11,588 nucleotides of DNA from Coriobacteriales bacterium (GTDB lineage Bacteria > Actinomycetota > Coriobacteriia > Coriobacteriales > UBA8131): positions 1-11,588 of the forward strand of contig JAISUQ010000016.1 in assembly GCA_031272005.1 (NCBI GenBank). Direction: 5' to 3'. Under the pieces are notes generated by a model, which was not told the DNA's origin, searched no databases, and saw nothing but the letters and a program-made list of their open reading frames with translations. The first letter of the stretch is position 1, and the number at the start of each line of letters is the position of its first letter. Shown piece by piece: positions 1 to 6,755 of this stretch. The translations under genes and the position numbers were made by a program.

Positions 1-168
1 CGACATCAGCAACGAAGCCACACCAATTGGCATGCCGTAATCGGCCATGATCAGCGGCAGGATAGAGGGCACCTTGAATTGCATTGCTGCAAAGGCGATG
101 CCGATACAGGTGGTTGCCAGTGCTACCCTGGCCCAGCCGATGTAGCCCCTCTCCGCAGCATCCGTCAA
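1..168 (-). CDS. MFS transporter, N-terminal part (runs off left edge)
   Basis: The first 56 codons of a gene continuing beyond the left edge. The frame is open from a TTG at 168-166 to base 1, and its TTGA overlaps the TGA stop of the upstream AOR gene, a typical translational-coupling junction. The peptide begins MTDAAERGYIGWARVALA; the hydrophobic segment at about residues 11-29 is followed by KVPSILPLIMADYGMP and a second segment starting near residue 48. This pattern (TM1, short loop with Pro residues, then TM2) is that of the first helices of major facilitator superfamily carriers. No better start exists: the ATG in the next frame (near 158) hits a stop after 12 codons. An AGGAG-like stretch lies about 15 bases upstream of the TTG, so initiation probably depends on coupling to the AOR gene. 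Substrate unknown; as the last visible gene of the operon it may import the substrate or export the product. The MFS call rests on only 56 residues. Confidence 0.6.
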   Translation of the reverse strand, partial: MTDAAERGYIGWARVALATTCIGIAFAAMQFKVPSILPLIMADYGMPIGVASLLMS

Positions 169-2291
169 GGCAGCATTCCCAACTCCTGCATATCGTGGGC
201 AACATCCGCCAACCCATAGCGCTCCCAGGTCTCGCGAGTCGGCCAGCCGGTGGCCTGATCCCAACCTCGTGCCTCGTAGTATAAATCCACCAGGTCGTTG
301 AACTCCACTTCGGTAACCGTTTCGCCGTGGCAGTCGGGATAGATGATTGAGGGATAGATGGAATCCACCTCCAGCTGGCGGGTGCGAGCGTGGTTGCGCA
401 TGGTGATTGCCCGCATCAGCAGCTTGGAGCGTACAGCGGCCTCCTCCAACTCCTCCTCAGTGATTTCGATGCCGGTGGCGCAGGTGAACATCTCAGCTTC
501 CATACTGGTCCAATAGAGATCAGGGCTTTGCCATTCGCAGGTGGAGACGGAATCCTTGAGCTCAGCCTTGTTCTCATTCATTATAACGTCGTCAACCAGA
601 ATCCGGCTGTGACAGGGGTCGTCGCCGATGGCCAGCAAGTCGTTGTAGTCGCCGTGGAAGTGGGCTACGGTCTGGGTGTCGCGGGTCGAGGTCATCTGCA
701 TCAGGGTAACAGCCAGCCAGGTGGGTTTGTTGTTGGAGCCCTCATAGCCGCGTCCGGCCCAGTGATAGCTCATGCCCCAGGCGGTCTCCAGGCTCACCGG
801 CAAGTCCAGCTGCAGTCCGGGAACGGCCTGGGAGTAGCGCCCATGATAGATGCTGCGGGAGTACTTCTCATAGCCCAGCTCGCGGGTGGCCCGGGCCATG
901 CCTTCGCCAAACAGCTGACCCCACTTACCACGTCGATAGCAGATCATATCTAAAAAGTAGCGGACAAACACCTCGTTCTCCACATCGACTTCCATGCCAA
1001 AGTCCATATCCTCCAGCAGGCCCTCCTTTTTGGCCATGGACAGCCAGGTGAAGTACCAGACGATTACGTCCCATTTGTCGATACCATACTCGTTGCACAG
1101 GTGCATCATCACCGAGCCTTTGTGGAAGTCGGGCTTCCAGTAATTGACGATGTCACCCGGCACCTTGGCAAACAGCGCCGGCAGGTGCGGGTCGCTGAGA
1201 TCCGGTGCGGGCGGCTCGCCAGAGAGCATCTTGCAGGGCGGCAGGGTGTTCTGCTCCGTCTCCCAGGACATGATTGGCAGCCAGGCGCAGTCTTCGGCAA
1301 AACCGTAGGCGAAGATGCCGACGCATTTCTCCACCTGATTTACAGTCTCGGAATCGCTGAAGGCCGAGGGCATGTCCATCATCAGACGGCAGCAGTGTTG
1401 ATTGCAACCGTGGCTGCAGGCTACCTGGCCGCGATACCAGCCGCCCAGTACGGCGATCTGGTTACCGTCCATGCCGTGGACAAACTCGTGGACCACGGGG
1501 TTGGGGCGCATCGCCGGGCTGCACATCTGAAGGCGCAGCTCAAACAGCCGTTTGATGTCGGCCGGCACCACCACGCCGCTGCCACGTACGCTGATGGCCT
1601 TGAGGTTCTTGGCGCCAAAGACCGCGCCGAAGCCGCTCTTGGCGGCGACGTTGTCGTTGGAAGTGGTGATGGAGGCGTTGCGCATCAGGTTCTCGCCAGC
1701 CGGGCCGATGACGATACTCTTGATCTCGCGGCCGTGCATGGCTTCGAGCGTAGCTTGGGTGTCGTGCACCAGCCGGCCCCAGAGCCCTGCGGCGGAGAAG
1801 AAGCTGACTTTGTCGTCGTCGATGAAGATGTAAGCAGGCTCAGGCGCAGCGCCCTCCAGGATGAAGCCATCGTAGCCGGCGAATTTGACCTCGGCGCCAA
1901 ACCAACCGCCGATGCCGCTCCAGGCGTATTGCTCGGGGTAGTTGTTGGCGGCGATGCCGGTAAAGACGCTGCGGCCGCCGGTGGGGATGCCGGTGGCGGT
2001 GGTCGGGCCGGTCATGAAGATAATCTTGTTCTCGGGTGTGAGGGCGCCGACCTCTGGCCCCACCTCATCGTAGAAGATGCGGTTGGCCAGCGCCCGCCCG
2101 CCGATGTACTTGGGCACATAGCTGGCCGTGGCCACGGTGGAGACGCTGAAGTCGCTGAGGTTGATGCGCAGGATGGTGCCCACATAGCCGTAGCGCAGGC
2201 TGTTCTCCAGGCGCTCGACTTTGACTTTGGCTAAGATTTCGGGTGCAGTTGTTGCTGTCTGTGGAGCAGTTACAGTCGCTGGCTTCTCCAT
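165..2291 (-). CDS. Aldehyde:ferredoxin oxidoreductase (AOR) family tungsten/molybdenum enzyme
   Basis: A 708-residue AOR-family protein. Such enzymes carry a bis-tungstopterin (or Mo) centre plus one [4Fe-4S] cluster and usually interconvert aldehydes and carboxylic acids with ferredoxin; some relatives reduce aromatic rings (BamB type). Visible signatures, numbered from the ATG at 2291: the N-terminal AOR fold begins near residue 36 (GYVGTILRINL); pterin-binding blocks lie around residues 94-147 (GPTTATGIPTGGRS, then SGIGGWFGAEVKFAGYDG) and 195-236 (GPAGENLMRNA, then GFGAVFGAKNLKAI). Cluster cysteines are C292, C296, C300/C301 and C585 (KDSVSTCEW, matching the family DSlglC motif). An in-frame ATG at 2306 exists, but the ATG at 2291 has a GGAGG 8 bases upstream and starts 1 base after the preceding stop, so it is preferred. 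A 35-residue Ala/Thr-rich extension precedes the fold and is not a Tat signal, so the enzyme is probably cytoplasmic. The four-cluster ferredoxin immediately upstream is its likely electron partner, as in AorA/AorB pairs. Substrate not determinable. Confidence 0.9.
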   Translation of the reverse strand: MEKPATVTAPQTATTAPEILAKVKVERLENSLRYGYVGTILRINLSDFSVSTVATASYVPKYIGGRALANRIFYDEVGPEVGALTPENKIIFMTGPTTATGIPTGGRSVFTGIAANNYPEQYAWSGIGGWFGAEVKFAGYDGFILEGAAPEPAYIFIDDDKVSFFSAAGLWGRLVHDTQATLEAMHGREIKSIVIGPAGENLMRNASITTSNDNVAAKSGFGAVFGAKNLKAISVRGSGVVVPADIKRLFELRLQMCSPAMRPNPVVHEFVHGMDGNQIAVLGGWYRGQVACSHGCNQHCCRLMMDMPSAFSDSETVNQVEKCVGIFAYGFAEDCAWLPIMSWETEQNTLPPCKMLSGEPPAPDLSDPHLPALFAKVPGDIVNYWKPDFHKGSVMMHLCNEYGIDKWDVIVWYFTWLSMAKKEGLLEDMDFGMEVDVENEVFVRYFLDMICYRRGKWGQLFGEGMARATRELGYEKYSRSIYHGRYSQAVPGLQLDLPVSLETAWGMSYHWAGRGYEGSNNKPTWLAVTLMQMTSTRDTQTVAHFHGDYNDLLAIGDDPCHSRILVDDVIMNENKAELKDSVSTCEWQSPDLYWTSMEAEMFTCATGIEITEEELEEAAVRSKLLMRAITMRNHARTRQLEVDSIYPSIIYPDCHGETVTEVEFNDLVDLYYEARGWDQATGWPTRETWERYGLADVAHDMQELGMLP

Positions 2292-2292
2292 C

Positions 2293-2808
2293 CTACTGCC
2301 CTCCATCCGGGGCCTGGGCGACAGCGGGGGAATACTCCGGTACGGGGTTGCTGCTCAGACCGATACAACGTACGGGACAATACTGGATGCAGGCCGGGCC
2401 TTCGGCTCGCCAGGCGCAGAGGTCGCACTTTTTGGCGCTGCGCTTGCTGGCGACCTTGCTTTTCACCAGGTTGATGCGCGCCGGCTCAAAGACGCAGGCC
2501 TTCATGCAGCGGCCGCAGCCGGTGCAGAACTCCTCAGCGATGCGTACCATGTTGTTGGCATCCAGCGTCATGGCCTGCCCCTGCTCCGGACAGGCCTCGT
2601 AGCAGGGGTGGTCGCTGCAGTGCATGCAGGCGGCAACCTCGTGAATCATACTGGAGGTGCCGCGGACTAAGAAGATGCGGTTGTAGCGCGGCCCAACCAC
2701 CCCGTCATGTGTCAGCGAGCAGGCAATCTCGCAGCTGGTGCAGCCGGCACAGAGTGAGTACTCCTTGGGGTACTGCACGATGTGGGGGCCATAGCTTCTC
2801 GCATTCAT
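2293..2808 (-). CDS. Four-cluster [4Fe-4S] ferredoxin-like electron-transfer protein (DmsB/HycB/AorB-like)
   Basis: A 171-residue soluble iron-sulfur protein with sixteen cysteines in four motifs: C20-C23-C26-C30 (CX2CX2CX3C), C61-C64-C69-C73 (CX2CX4CX3C), C95-C98-C101-C105 (CX2CX2CX3C) and C128-C131-C140-C144 (CX2CX8CX3C). This is the arrangement of DmsB, NrfC and HycB subunits and of the AorB polyferredoxin, which pass electrons to or from a pterin enzyme. There is no signal peptide or membrane segment, and the last 20 residues are Pro/Ala-rich. The ATG at 2808 has GGGAGG 4 bases upstream and lies 9 bases after the SDR stop; the gene ends 1 base before the AOR start. The tight junction and matching pattern make it the probable small subunit or redox partner of the AOR protein. 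It could instead also serve the molybdopterin enzyme in the same operon, whose own partner has only two clusters. Confidence 0.9.
   Translation of the reverse strand: MNARSYGPHIVQYPKEYSLCAGCTSCEIACSLTHDGVVGPRYNRIFLVRGTSSMIHEVAACMHCSDHPCYEACPEQGQAMTLDANNMVRIAEEFCTGCGRCMKACVFEPARINLVKSKVASKRSAKKCDLCAWRAEGPACIQYCPVRCIGLSSNPVPEYSPAVAQAPDGGQ
2300..2304 (-). promoter_or_regulatory. Ribosome binding site that decides the AOR start
   Basis: GGAGG on the minus strand, 8 bases before the ATG at 2291 and inside the end of the preceding iron-sulfur gene. The alternative ATG at 2306 has only a CCCCGG stretch upstream, so the inner ATG is favoured. Confidence 0.65.
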
Positions 2809-2817
2809 GATGCCTCC

Positions 2818-3636
2818 CTAGCTGATGTTGGTGCCGCCATCCACCACCAGAGTCGAGCCGGTGACCCAGGAGGCCTCGTCACTGGCCAGATACAGGCAGG
2901 CGTTGGCGATGTCTTCGGGTACGCCCAGTCGGCCGATGATGGCAAAGGTGTCGATAAGTGCCTGATGGTCCACGCCTTGAGGCGTCATGCCGGTCAGCAC
3001 CGGCCCCGGGCAAACCACATTGACGCGAATCTTGTCGTGAGCGAACTCCTTGGCTACGTCGATGGACAGCTTGTTGATGGCAGCCTTGAAGGCGCCGTAG
3101 TAATAAGCGTACAGCTCGGGCTTCATCACCGAGACCGAGGCCACGTTGACTATCGCTCCGCCACCGCTTTGTTGCATGTTAGGGATGACCGCCTGCATCA
3201 GCCAGACCGCCGAGCGAAAGTTGGTATTGGCAATCAGCTCGAAGTCTGTGTCGGTGTGCTCCAGGAAGGGTTTATGCACCAGCACGCCGGCAGCATTGAC
3301 CAGGATGTCCACCCGGCCGAACTCCTGCAGCGCCCTATCCACTACCATGGTAGCTTGCTCGTGCTTGCTGATGTCAGCCTGCACGAAGATAGCCTTATCA
3401 CCCGCATTCTTTGCCGTCTCAACATCGGCCGGGATGGTCTGACCTTGGGCAGGGCTATCTGGGCTGCTCATGGTGTGGCGAGCTGCAATCTCGGCCAGGG
3501 TGTCCCGGCCATGCTGCTCGTTGCGGGTGGTCGCGACCACGATGGCGCCTTCCCGGGCAAAGCGTATAGCTGTAGCTTTGCCGATGCCACTGCCCGCTCC
3601 GGTGACGATGGCGATTTTGTTATCCAGTCTTCCCAT
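2818..3636 (-). CDS. Short-chain dehydrogenase/reductase (SDR), classical type
   Basis: A 272-residue classical SDR oxidoreductase that should interconvert an alcohol and a ketone or aldehyde with NAD(P)H in the cytoplasm. Visible: the nucleotide-binding motif TGAGSGIG at residues 12-19; NAAG at 114-117; catalytic S167, Y180 and K184 (YGAFK); the CPGPV loop at 209-213; and a C-terminal VTGSTLVVDGG. The residues after beta-2 (ATTRNEQ, 35-41) place an Arg where NADP-preferring SDRs often have one, so NADPH is plausible but not shown. About 24 extra residues (roughly 53-79, Ser/Pro/Gln/Thr-rich) lie between the 'AEIAA' helix and the 'ADIS' strand, where most relatives have a four-residue turn; this explains the length above the usual 250. 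The ATG overlaps the zinc-ribbon stop by one base (TAATG), with AAAGG 7 bases upstream. Its place between two pterin-enzyme modules suggests it handles an alcohol, aldehyde or ketone intermediate of the same pathway. Confidence 0.93.
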   Translation of the reverse strand: MGRLDNKIAIVTGAGSGIGKATAIRFAREGAIVVATTRNEQHGRDTLAEIAARHTMSSPDSPAQGQTIPADVETAKNAGDKAIFVQADISKHEQATMVVDRALQEFGRVDILVNAAGVLVHKPFLEHTDTDFELIANTNFRSAVWLMQAVIPNMQQSGGGAIVNVASVSVMKPELYAYYYGAFKAAINKLSIDVAKEFAHDKIRVNVVCPGPVLTGMTPQGVDHQALIDTFAIIGRLGVPEDIANACLYLASDEASWVTGSTLVVDGGTNIS

Positions 3637-3992
3637 TATTCAGCCTTTCTCAGATTGTCTGTCTGGTTGTTCTCACTTACAGGTGCCGCTGCTGCCGCTT
3701 CCGCCGCCACAGCCGGCCCCGCGGACTCCGTTGCCTCAGGTGCCGCTTCCGCCGCCGAGCCCGCTTGTCTCACCGCTACCGCCTCTGGCCCTGCCGTCGC
3801 CAGCTTCTGAACATGCGAGTATCCCGGTATCAGCTTCAAAGAAACGCCGCAGCTGGAGCAAACTTCGCTTCCAGCTGCGTTGCGCGTCTTACAGACCGGG
3901 CAGGTCCGCAGGTATACCGGCTTGGGCAGCTTGCCCTTACAACGGCCACAGGCGATGCAGTAATGGCAAGCCACCGGCATATCTCCAATCAC
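3636..3992 (-). CDS. Small cysteine-rich zinc-ribbon protein with disordered Ala/Glu-rich tail
   Basis: A 118-residue protein not recognised as any named family. The first 50 residues hold eight cysteines: C9, C12, C15 and C18 spaced CX2CX2CX2C, then C31-PV-C34 and C45-SS-C48-G, the second set being a classical zinc ribbon. The first set is one residue short of a ferredoxin CX2CX2CX3C motif and more likely binds zinc, possibly as part of a double zinc ribbon. Residues 58-118 are almost entirely Ala, Glu, Pro, Val and Ser, with no predicted helix packing or membrane segment, and look disordered. The GTG at 3992 is the first possible start after an in-frame stop, but has no clear ribosome site; an ATG at 3980 (MPVACHYC) has GGAG only two bases upstream, so the start is uncertain. 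It sits 23 bases after the two-cluster ferredoxin and overlaps the SDR start by one base. A scaffold, assembly or chaperone role for the pterin enzyme is possible; a rubredoxin-like electron carrier is less likely. Confidence 0.75.
   Translation of the reverse strand: MIGDMPVACHYCIACGRCKGKLPKPVYLRTCPVCKTRNAAGSEVCSSCGVSLKLIPGYSHVQKLATAGPEAVAVRQAGSAAEAAPEATESAGPAVAAEAAAAAPVSENNQTDNLRKAE
3693..3756. repeat. Direct repeat inside the zinc-ribbon gene's Ala-rich tail
   Basis: The 16-mer TGCCGCTTCCGCCGCC occurs exactly at 3693-3708 and 3741-3756, 48 bases apart (a multiple of three), so the duplication keeps the frame and encodes part of the Ala/Glu-rich tail. A related CAGGTGCCGCT pair lies at 3680 and 3737. 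This is consistent with slippage-driven growth of a low-complexity tail. Confidence 0.6.
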
Positions 3993-4015
3993 GGACCAAC
4001 ATCATCAGGCAAAGG

Positions 4016-4360
4016 TCACCGGGTGAAGATGGCGATCTTCTGCTTGCCAGCCTTCTTGGCCTTGGCCGCCAGTTCCTCAATCGGGCCGTAGACCATCACG
4101 CCGGCCTGGCAGTGGTGCACGCAGGTGGGCAGCTTGCCGATGGCTACGCGCTCGGTGCAGAGGTCGCACAGTGAGGTTGGCAACGGTAGATGCTCGTATT
4201 CCCAACGGCCGTTGCTGTTCTGACGCGGGCCGTCCTGGAGGATCTTGATGCCGAAGTCGCCCTTGGGCATGTTGTGCTCCTTCTTGCAGGCCACTTCACA
4301 GGCGTGACAACCGCTGCAGTACTCATAGTCGATGAACAGACCATACTCCGCTCTAGCCAT
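4016..4360 (-). CDS. Two-cluster [4Fe-4S] subunit of the molybdopterin oxidoreductase
   Basis: A 114-residue iron-sulfur protein related to DmsB-type electron-transfer subunits but cut down to two cluster motifs: C15-C18-C21-C25 (CSGCHACEVAC, CX2CX2CX3C) and C65-C68-C80-C84 (CX2CX11CX3C). The two middle motifs usual in DmsB are absent, and about 40 residues without cysteine separate the remaining ones. No signal peptide or membrane segment. The ATG at 4360 overlaps the TAG of the large subunit by 8 bases and is preceded by a GGAGGGGGG tract; an in-frame GTG at 4378 is possible but lacks a ribosome site. The overlap and family pairing show it is the small subunit or dedicated electron shuttle of the neighbouring molybdopterin enzyme. 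The Lys-rich end (AAKAKKAGKQK) may help docking, which is speculation. Confidence 0.9.
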   Translation of the reverse strand: MARAEYGLFIDYEYCSGCHACEVACKKEHNMPKGDFGIKILQDGPRQNSNGRWEYEHLPLPTSLCDLCTERVAIGKLPTCVHHCQAGVMVYGPIEELAAKAKKAGKQKIAIFTR

Positions 4361-6707
4361 GGGTGTACCCCCCTCCACGCGTCACTTGGTAGGTTGGTTG
4401 CATCTCCGGCGTGCTGTTCTCCGGCGTTACCGGATAGACTTTGGCGATGCCGCATTTGATGGGTGCGCCGTAGCCGCTGGCGCCGTTCTCGCACATCGGG
4501 ATGGTGTTGTTGGGGTTGCAGTCAAAGACGCCGAACAGGCTGGGCTCAGCGGCTTCCTTCTCCGGGAACCACCAGCCATGTTCTGTGGAGATGACCCGCG
4601 GGTCCAGCGTCTCGTTGTAATGCGCTACCTGGCGAAAACGCCCCAGGTGATTCTCAATCCAGGCCCATTGGCCTTCGGCGATGCCGTATTTAGCCGCCGC
4701 TTCGGGGTGAATCTCAAAGCGCGGCAGCGGATGCAGCTCGCGGCTGGTGGTGTCGGCCTGGCGCCACTCGGAGTGGAAGAACTCAAAGGAGCGCTTGCCG
4801 GTGGTCAGGATCAGCGGGTACTCCGCAAACATCTCCGGGGTGGAGTAGGGCGAGGTCGGCGGCTCCTCGTAGAAGGGCAGCGGATCGTCCTCCCAGGAGT
4901 CGTAGAGGGTGATGAAGAACTCGTATTTACCGGTAGGAGTCCAGAATCCGGGCTCGCCGTCCGGGCGCAGCAAGCCCTTCTTGTATTTGTAGTAGCGGTA
5001 GTCGGCGTACTTGATGCCCTTGTAGTCGGTCTCCAGCTCCTCCATGGTAAAAGGCACGTTGCCTTCCTTGAGGCGCCAGTTCATGTAGTCGCGTGACGTC
5101 TGTACCCACTCCGGCCAGAATTGCGGCGAGAGACGATGACCCAGATCAATCATGATCTGCTCGTCTTCCTTGGCCTCATAGTAGCTGGAGCATTTGGTCA
5201 GCGAGCGTACCGGATCAAACCAGACGCGGATGCAGTCGCGCTCGTTGCTCATGGCGCAGGGCAGCAGCAGATCGGAGCAGGCTACGGCAAAGGGCGTCTT
5301 GAACAGGTCGATGTCTACGATGAAGTCGACCTTCTCCATGGCTCGATAGATGCGTGGCGCATCCTGGCCCATGTTGGTAATCGGGTTGGAGGACTGAATC
5401 CAGAGCATCCGCACCGGGCGCGGGTTGCCGTTCTCATCCAGCCCGGTCTCAATGGCTTCAAGGATGGTGTCGCTTTGCGAGGAGGCGGTAAAGCCGTATT
5501 TCTTGAGTGGATACTTGCTGTTGCCCAGGCGCTTTTCAATCATGCCCTCGGCCAGGTACTCGATGCCGCTGTTGTAGCCAAAGGCCAGGCCGCAGGCTTC
5601 GTCGATGAGCACGTTGCCACCGGGGTTGTCGATGTTGCCGGTGACGCCGGCCAGACAGGCGATGGCATGGGCGGTGACGGTGCCGATCTTGGACATATCC
5701 ACCGCCAGACCCCACTGAATCGTGGAGGGGTGGGCCTTGCCGTAGAAGCGAGCGGCCTCGATGATCAGGTCCTTATCCACCCAGGTAATCTCAGCGACCT
5801 TATCCGGCGGATACTGTTGGACGCGCTCCTTGAGATCCTCAAAGCCCCAGGTCCACTCGTCGATGAACTCGTGGTCCACCAAATCTTCGTTGATGATGAC
5901 ATTCAGCATGCCCAGTGCCAGGGCGGCATCGGTGCCAGGGCGCAGCCTCAGCCAGTACTTGGATTTGGCGCCGATCCAGGTCAGCATGGGGTCGATGGTG
6001 ATCAGCTCGCTGCCGCGTTTCATGGCCTCCACAATCCAGTGACCCAAAAAGGCGTCGGCGTTGTTGATTACCGGGTTGGTGCCCCAGATGACGATGCATT
6101 CCGGCGGCACCCAGTCCTCATCGGCCTCGTAGCGGTTCGGGCGGAACTGGCTCATGTCGGCCACCCATTGGTTGCCCATGACCACGTAGCACAGGGCGGT
6201 GCGCGGCAGCATGCAGCTGTCGCCACTCAAGAAGCACAGGGTGAGGTCGGGGCCGCCGAAGTTGGCGTACTGGTTGTGGGCGATGACCTGGGAGACGTTA
6301 CGGCCGGTGCCAATCATCGAGATAATCGATTCCGGGCCGCTCTCCTGCTGGAATTGGCGGACGTTTTTCTCGATAATCTCATAGGCTTCATCCCAGCTGA
6401 CGCGCTCCCATTTGTCCTCGCCGCGCTCACCGACGCGCTTCAGGGGGTACTTCAGGCGGTCTTCGTGGTTGACCAGCTCGGGCAGTTCCAGGCAGCGCAT
6501 GCACAGTCGTCCCTGCGAATAGGGACTGTTGGGGTCGCCTTCGACCTTGATTAGCTTGCCGTCCGAATCGTGGTAGAAGATGATCTGACAGCCTTCGTGG
6601 CAGCCCGGCCCCGACCACATCGTGGTGCGCGTGGCTGTGAGGTCACCCTCCTGCCAGTGGAGCTGCTCAGGATACAGCTCCAGGTTGTACTCGTTGTTAT
6701 ACTCCAT
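4353..6707 (-). CDS. Molybdopterin-dependent oxidoreductase large subunit (DMSO reductase family), cytoplasmic
   Basis: A 784-residue member of the DMSO-reductase/formate-dehydrogenase family, with a bis-pterin Mo or W centre. Visible: an N-terminal cluster region GPGCHEGC with C36 and C40, then GDPNSPYSQGRLC with C69 (spacing X3 and X28), followed by C72; the residue where the usual first cysteine of CX2CX3CX27C would fall is G33. RYPLKR-like KYPLKRVGERG (88-96) and VSWDEA (103-108) are typical. IWGTNP (207-212), CLAGVTGNIDNPGGN (351-365) and QSSNPITNMGQD (438-449) are pterin-cofactor blocks. C165 in GDSCMLPR aligns by eye with the Mo-ligand position. The C-terminal pterin domain starts near 630 (PLILTTGKRS). 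The N-terminus MEYNNEYNLELY has no twin-arginine signal, so the protein stays in the cytoplasm, unlike most respiratory relatives. A GGGAG lies 6 bases before the ATG. The reaction cannot be assigned; transhydroxylase-, acetylene-hydratase- and dehydroxylase-like relatives are the candidates to compare with. Confidence 0.92.
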   Translation of the reverse strand: MEYNNEYNLELYPEQLHWQEGDLTATRTTMWSGPGCHEGCQIIFYHDSDGKLIKVEGDPNSPYSQGRLCMRCLELPELVNHEDRLKYPLKRVGERGEDKWERVSWDEAYEIIEKNVRQFQQESGPESIISMIGTGRNVSQVIAHNQYANFGGPDLTLCFLSGDSCMLPRTALCYVVMGNQWVADMSQFRPNRYEADEDWVPPECIVIWGTNPVINNADAFLGHWIVEAMKRGSELITIDPMLTWIGAKSKYWLRLRPGTDAALALGMLNVIINEDLVDHEFIDEWTWGFEDLKERVQQYPPDKVAEITWVDKDLIIEAARFYGKAHPSTIQWGLAVDMSKIGTVTAHAIACLAGVTGNIDNPGGNVLIDEACGLAFGYNSGIEYLAEGMIEKRLGNSKYPLKKYGFTASSQSDTILEAIETGLDENGNPRPVRMLWIQSSNPITNMGQDAPRIYRAMEKVDFIVDIDLFKTPFAVACSDLLLPCAMSNERDCIRVWFDPVRSLTKCSSYYEAKEDEQIMIDLGHRLSPQFWPEWVQTSRDYMNWRLKEGNVPFTMEELETDYKGIKYADYRYYKYKKGLLRPDGEPGFWTPTGKYEFFITLYDSWEDDPLPFYEEPPTSPYSTPEMFAEYPLILTTGKRSFEFFHSEWRQADTTSRELHPLPRFEIHPEAAAKYGIAEGQWAWIENHLGRFRQVAHYNETLDPRVISTEHGWWFPEKEAAEPSLFGVFDCNPNNTIPMCENGASGYGAPIKCGIAKVYPVTPENSTPEMQPTYQVTRGGGYTHG

Positions 6708-6755
6708 AACCTACTCCCTTCTTTTCTCTCTTGATGTCGCAGTTATACCAGGGCT

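Noticed and set aside
1101..2234. Plus-strand open frame of 377 codons opposite the AOR gene
   Set aside because: Composition-driven shadow of a clear AOR coding sequence; the Ala/Asp/His-rich peptide resembles no domain.
3680..3760. Clustered short GC-rich repeats considered as a possible CRISPR or mobile-element end
   Set aside because: Only two copies at a codon-multiple spacing inside a coding tail; best explained as low-complexity protein sequence.
2782..3810. Plus-strand open frame of 342 codons across the SDR and zinc-ribbon genes
   Set aside because: It is antisense to an intact SDR with all catalytic residues and crosses two gene boundaries; no ribosome site or domain.
5121..6554. 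Long open frame (477 codons) on the plus strand opposite the molybdopterin gene
   Set aside because: The opposite strand encodes an unmistakable DMSO-reductase-family protein along its whole length; the plus reading has no recognisable domain and arises from codon bias.
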